From the NCBI GenBank assembly GCA_037441725.1, contig JBBIRT010000084.1, forward strand, positions 1 through 14,175: a DNA stretch of 14,175 bases. The letters run 5' to 3'. The notes below the pieces were generated by a model. It had not been told where the DNA came from. It was given only the letters and a program-made list of their open reading frames with translations, and searched no databases. Numbering within the stretch: position 1 is the stretch's first letter; the number at the start of each line of letters is the position of its first letter. Source of the DNA: JBBIRT01 sp037441725 (GTDB taxonomy: Bacteria; Desulfobacterota; BSN033; UBA1163). This document shows, piece after piece, positions 13,310 to 14,175 of the stretch. Position numbers and translations under genes: made by a program.

Positions 13310-14175
13310 GAGAGTCTTATATTAAGAAAGTGAAATGGATGATCATCGCCGGTCTTTTCCTNNNNNNNNNNNNNNNNNNNNNNNNGGACCTCCCTGCCCT
13401 TGGGGCAGGCCGCACGGATCAGATTGAAAAGGACCTCTCCGAGAAGAAGAGAGATCTCAAAGACCTTAAAAAGGAGATTTCCGTCACCAAGAAGAAGGAA
13501 AAAGAGATTCGGGGAAAAGAGTCCTCTATTCTTGGAACCCTCCATCACCTCGAAGTAGAACTTTACAAGAAGGAGAAAGAATTAAGGCAGATGGAAATGC
13601 AGTTGGCCAAAACCCAGGAGAGACTCCATCAAACCAAACATCATATCCTTTTGCTTAATCAAAGAATGGATCAAACCCAGGGCGAGCTCTTCTCGAGAAT
13701 GGTAGCTCTTTATAAAATGGAAAAGATCCCTACAGAGGATTTCCTTCTTGCCTCAAAATCCTATCTTGATCTCTTGATGCTTAACAAATATTTCAGAGTG
13801 ATCATGCATTATGATGCCCAACTGATTGATACTTATCGGTCTCAGGTTGCCTTAAAGGAGAAATACCAAGAAGAGTTGCTTCGAGATCAATCGCTGTGGC
13901 AGCGAAATATCTCTGAAATCGAGAAAAAGAAAAGGGAAATCACACAGGTCAGCAGCGAGAAACGAACCTTGCTTAAATCCATTCAGAATCAAAAGGTCGT
14001 TTATCAAAAGGTTATCCTGGAATTAGAGGAGAGGGCAAAGGGACTTCAGGCCTTGATTGAAAAACTCGAAAAGGAGAAGAGCCTCTTGGCTTATAAGAAA
14101 TCGAAATACGAAGACCTGAGGGGAAAACTCCCTCCTCCGGTTCAGGGAAAAGTGATTAGTCTGTTTAAAGAAAGA
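13306..14175 (+). CDS. EnvC-like murein hydrolase activator (coiled coil, start of LytM/M23 domain), incomplete
   Basis: The frame from the ATG at 13306 (overlapping the ftsX stop) stays open for 290 codons to the window edge if the 24 N are taken at face value. It starts MRESYIKKVKW followed by a hydrophobic run (MIIAGLFL), a signal peptide or anchor interrupted by the N run. From about residue 36 to 275 it is a long charged, heptad-like coiled coil (many E, K, L, Q), as in EnvC and related M23-domain proteins that dock on the FtsX periplasmic domain. The final residues KLPPPVQGKVISLFKE look like the linker and first strand of a LytM/M23 domain (compare LPxPVxGxVxxxFG). Whether that domain keeps zinc ligands, and so is a hydrolase or only an amidase activator, is beyond the window. 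Context with ftsEX makes the role secure. Confidence 0.85.
   Translation, partial: MRESYIKKVKWMIIAGLFXXXXXXXXXDLPALGAGRTDQIEKDLSEKKRDLKDLKKEISVTKKKEKEIRGKESSILGTLHHLEVELYKKEKELRQMEMQLAKTQERLHQTKHHILLLNQRMDQTQGELFSRMVALYKMEKIPTEDFLLASKSYLDLLMLNKYFRVIMHYDAQLIDTYRSQVALKEKYQEELLRDQSLWQRNISEIEKKKREITQVSSEKRTLLKSIQNQKVVYQKVILELEERAKGLQALIEKLEKEKSLLAYKKSKYEDLRGKLPPPVQGKVISLFKER
13362..13385. other. Assembly gap (24 N) inside the EnvC-like gene
   Basis: A run of 24 unknown bases within the signal-peptide region. The reading frame before and after it agrees if the length is exact. Eight bases to the right lies a perfect 7-bp hairpin with a 3-base loop, CCTGCCC-TTG-GGGCAGG (13393-13409), which may have hindered sequencing or assembly. 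Confidence 0.95.

Overview
The window looks like a scaffold from an anaerobic or facultative bacterium with a cell wall. A 24-base run of N suggests a draft or metagenome assembly. The [4Fe-4S]-rich PreA/PreT pair, the protein wording and the ftsE-ftsX-envC order would suit a Desulfobacterota (deltaproteobacterial) or similar lineage, but this placement is inference from gene content and I cannot confirm it.

The left four fifths (1 to 11431) is transcribed entirely on the minus strand. Read in transcription order it encodes: a class III aminotransferase, a beta-ureidopropionase, the two subunits of an NAD(P)H-dependent dihydropyrimidine dehydrogenase (PreT, PreA), a dihydropyrimidinase, an NCS1-family nucleobase/hydantoin permease, a CoA-acylating (methyl)malonate-semialdehyde dehydrogenase, a small ferritin-fold protein and the start of an oligopeptide-type ABC substrate-binding protein (cut by the window edge). 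Together these are an apparently complete reductive pyrimidine catabolic set: uptake of the base, uracil to dihydrouracil, ring opening to N-carbamoyl-beta-alanine, hydrolysis to beta-alanine + CO2 + NH3, transamination to malonate semialdehyde, and oxidative decarboxylation to acetyl-CoA. The last two genes (ferritin-fold protein and binding protein) have no obvious step in this route.

The 280-base divergent region (11432 to 11711) holds a plausible minus-strand promoter, with a perfect palindrome TTGTATACAA at its start-site end, and an imperfect 24-base direct repeat. To its right, on the plus strand, lie ftsE, ftsX and the 5' part of an EnvC-like coiled-coil murein hydrolase activator. 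These are the ATPase, membrane subunit and periplasmic partner of the division-linked peptidoglycan hydrolysis switch. The assembly gap falls inside the EnvC-like signal-peptide region and is compatible with an intact frame.

The observations most worth a second look are: an FtsE that keeps Walker A, Walker B and the catalytic Glu but has replaced both the Q-loop Gln (by Pro) and the H-loop His (by Gln); a PreT in which one Fe-S ligand Cys is Ser; a 109-base inverted-repeat-bounded structured element between the aminotransferase and beta-ureidopropionase genes whose wobble pairs favour plus-strand folding; and a ferritin-fold protein that has lost metal ligands.
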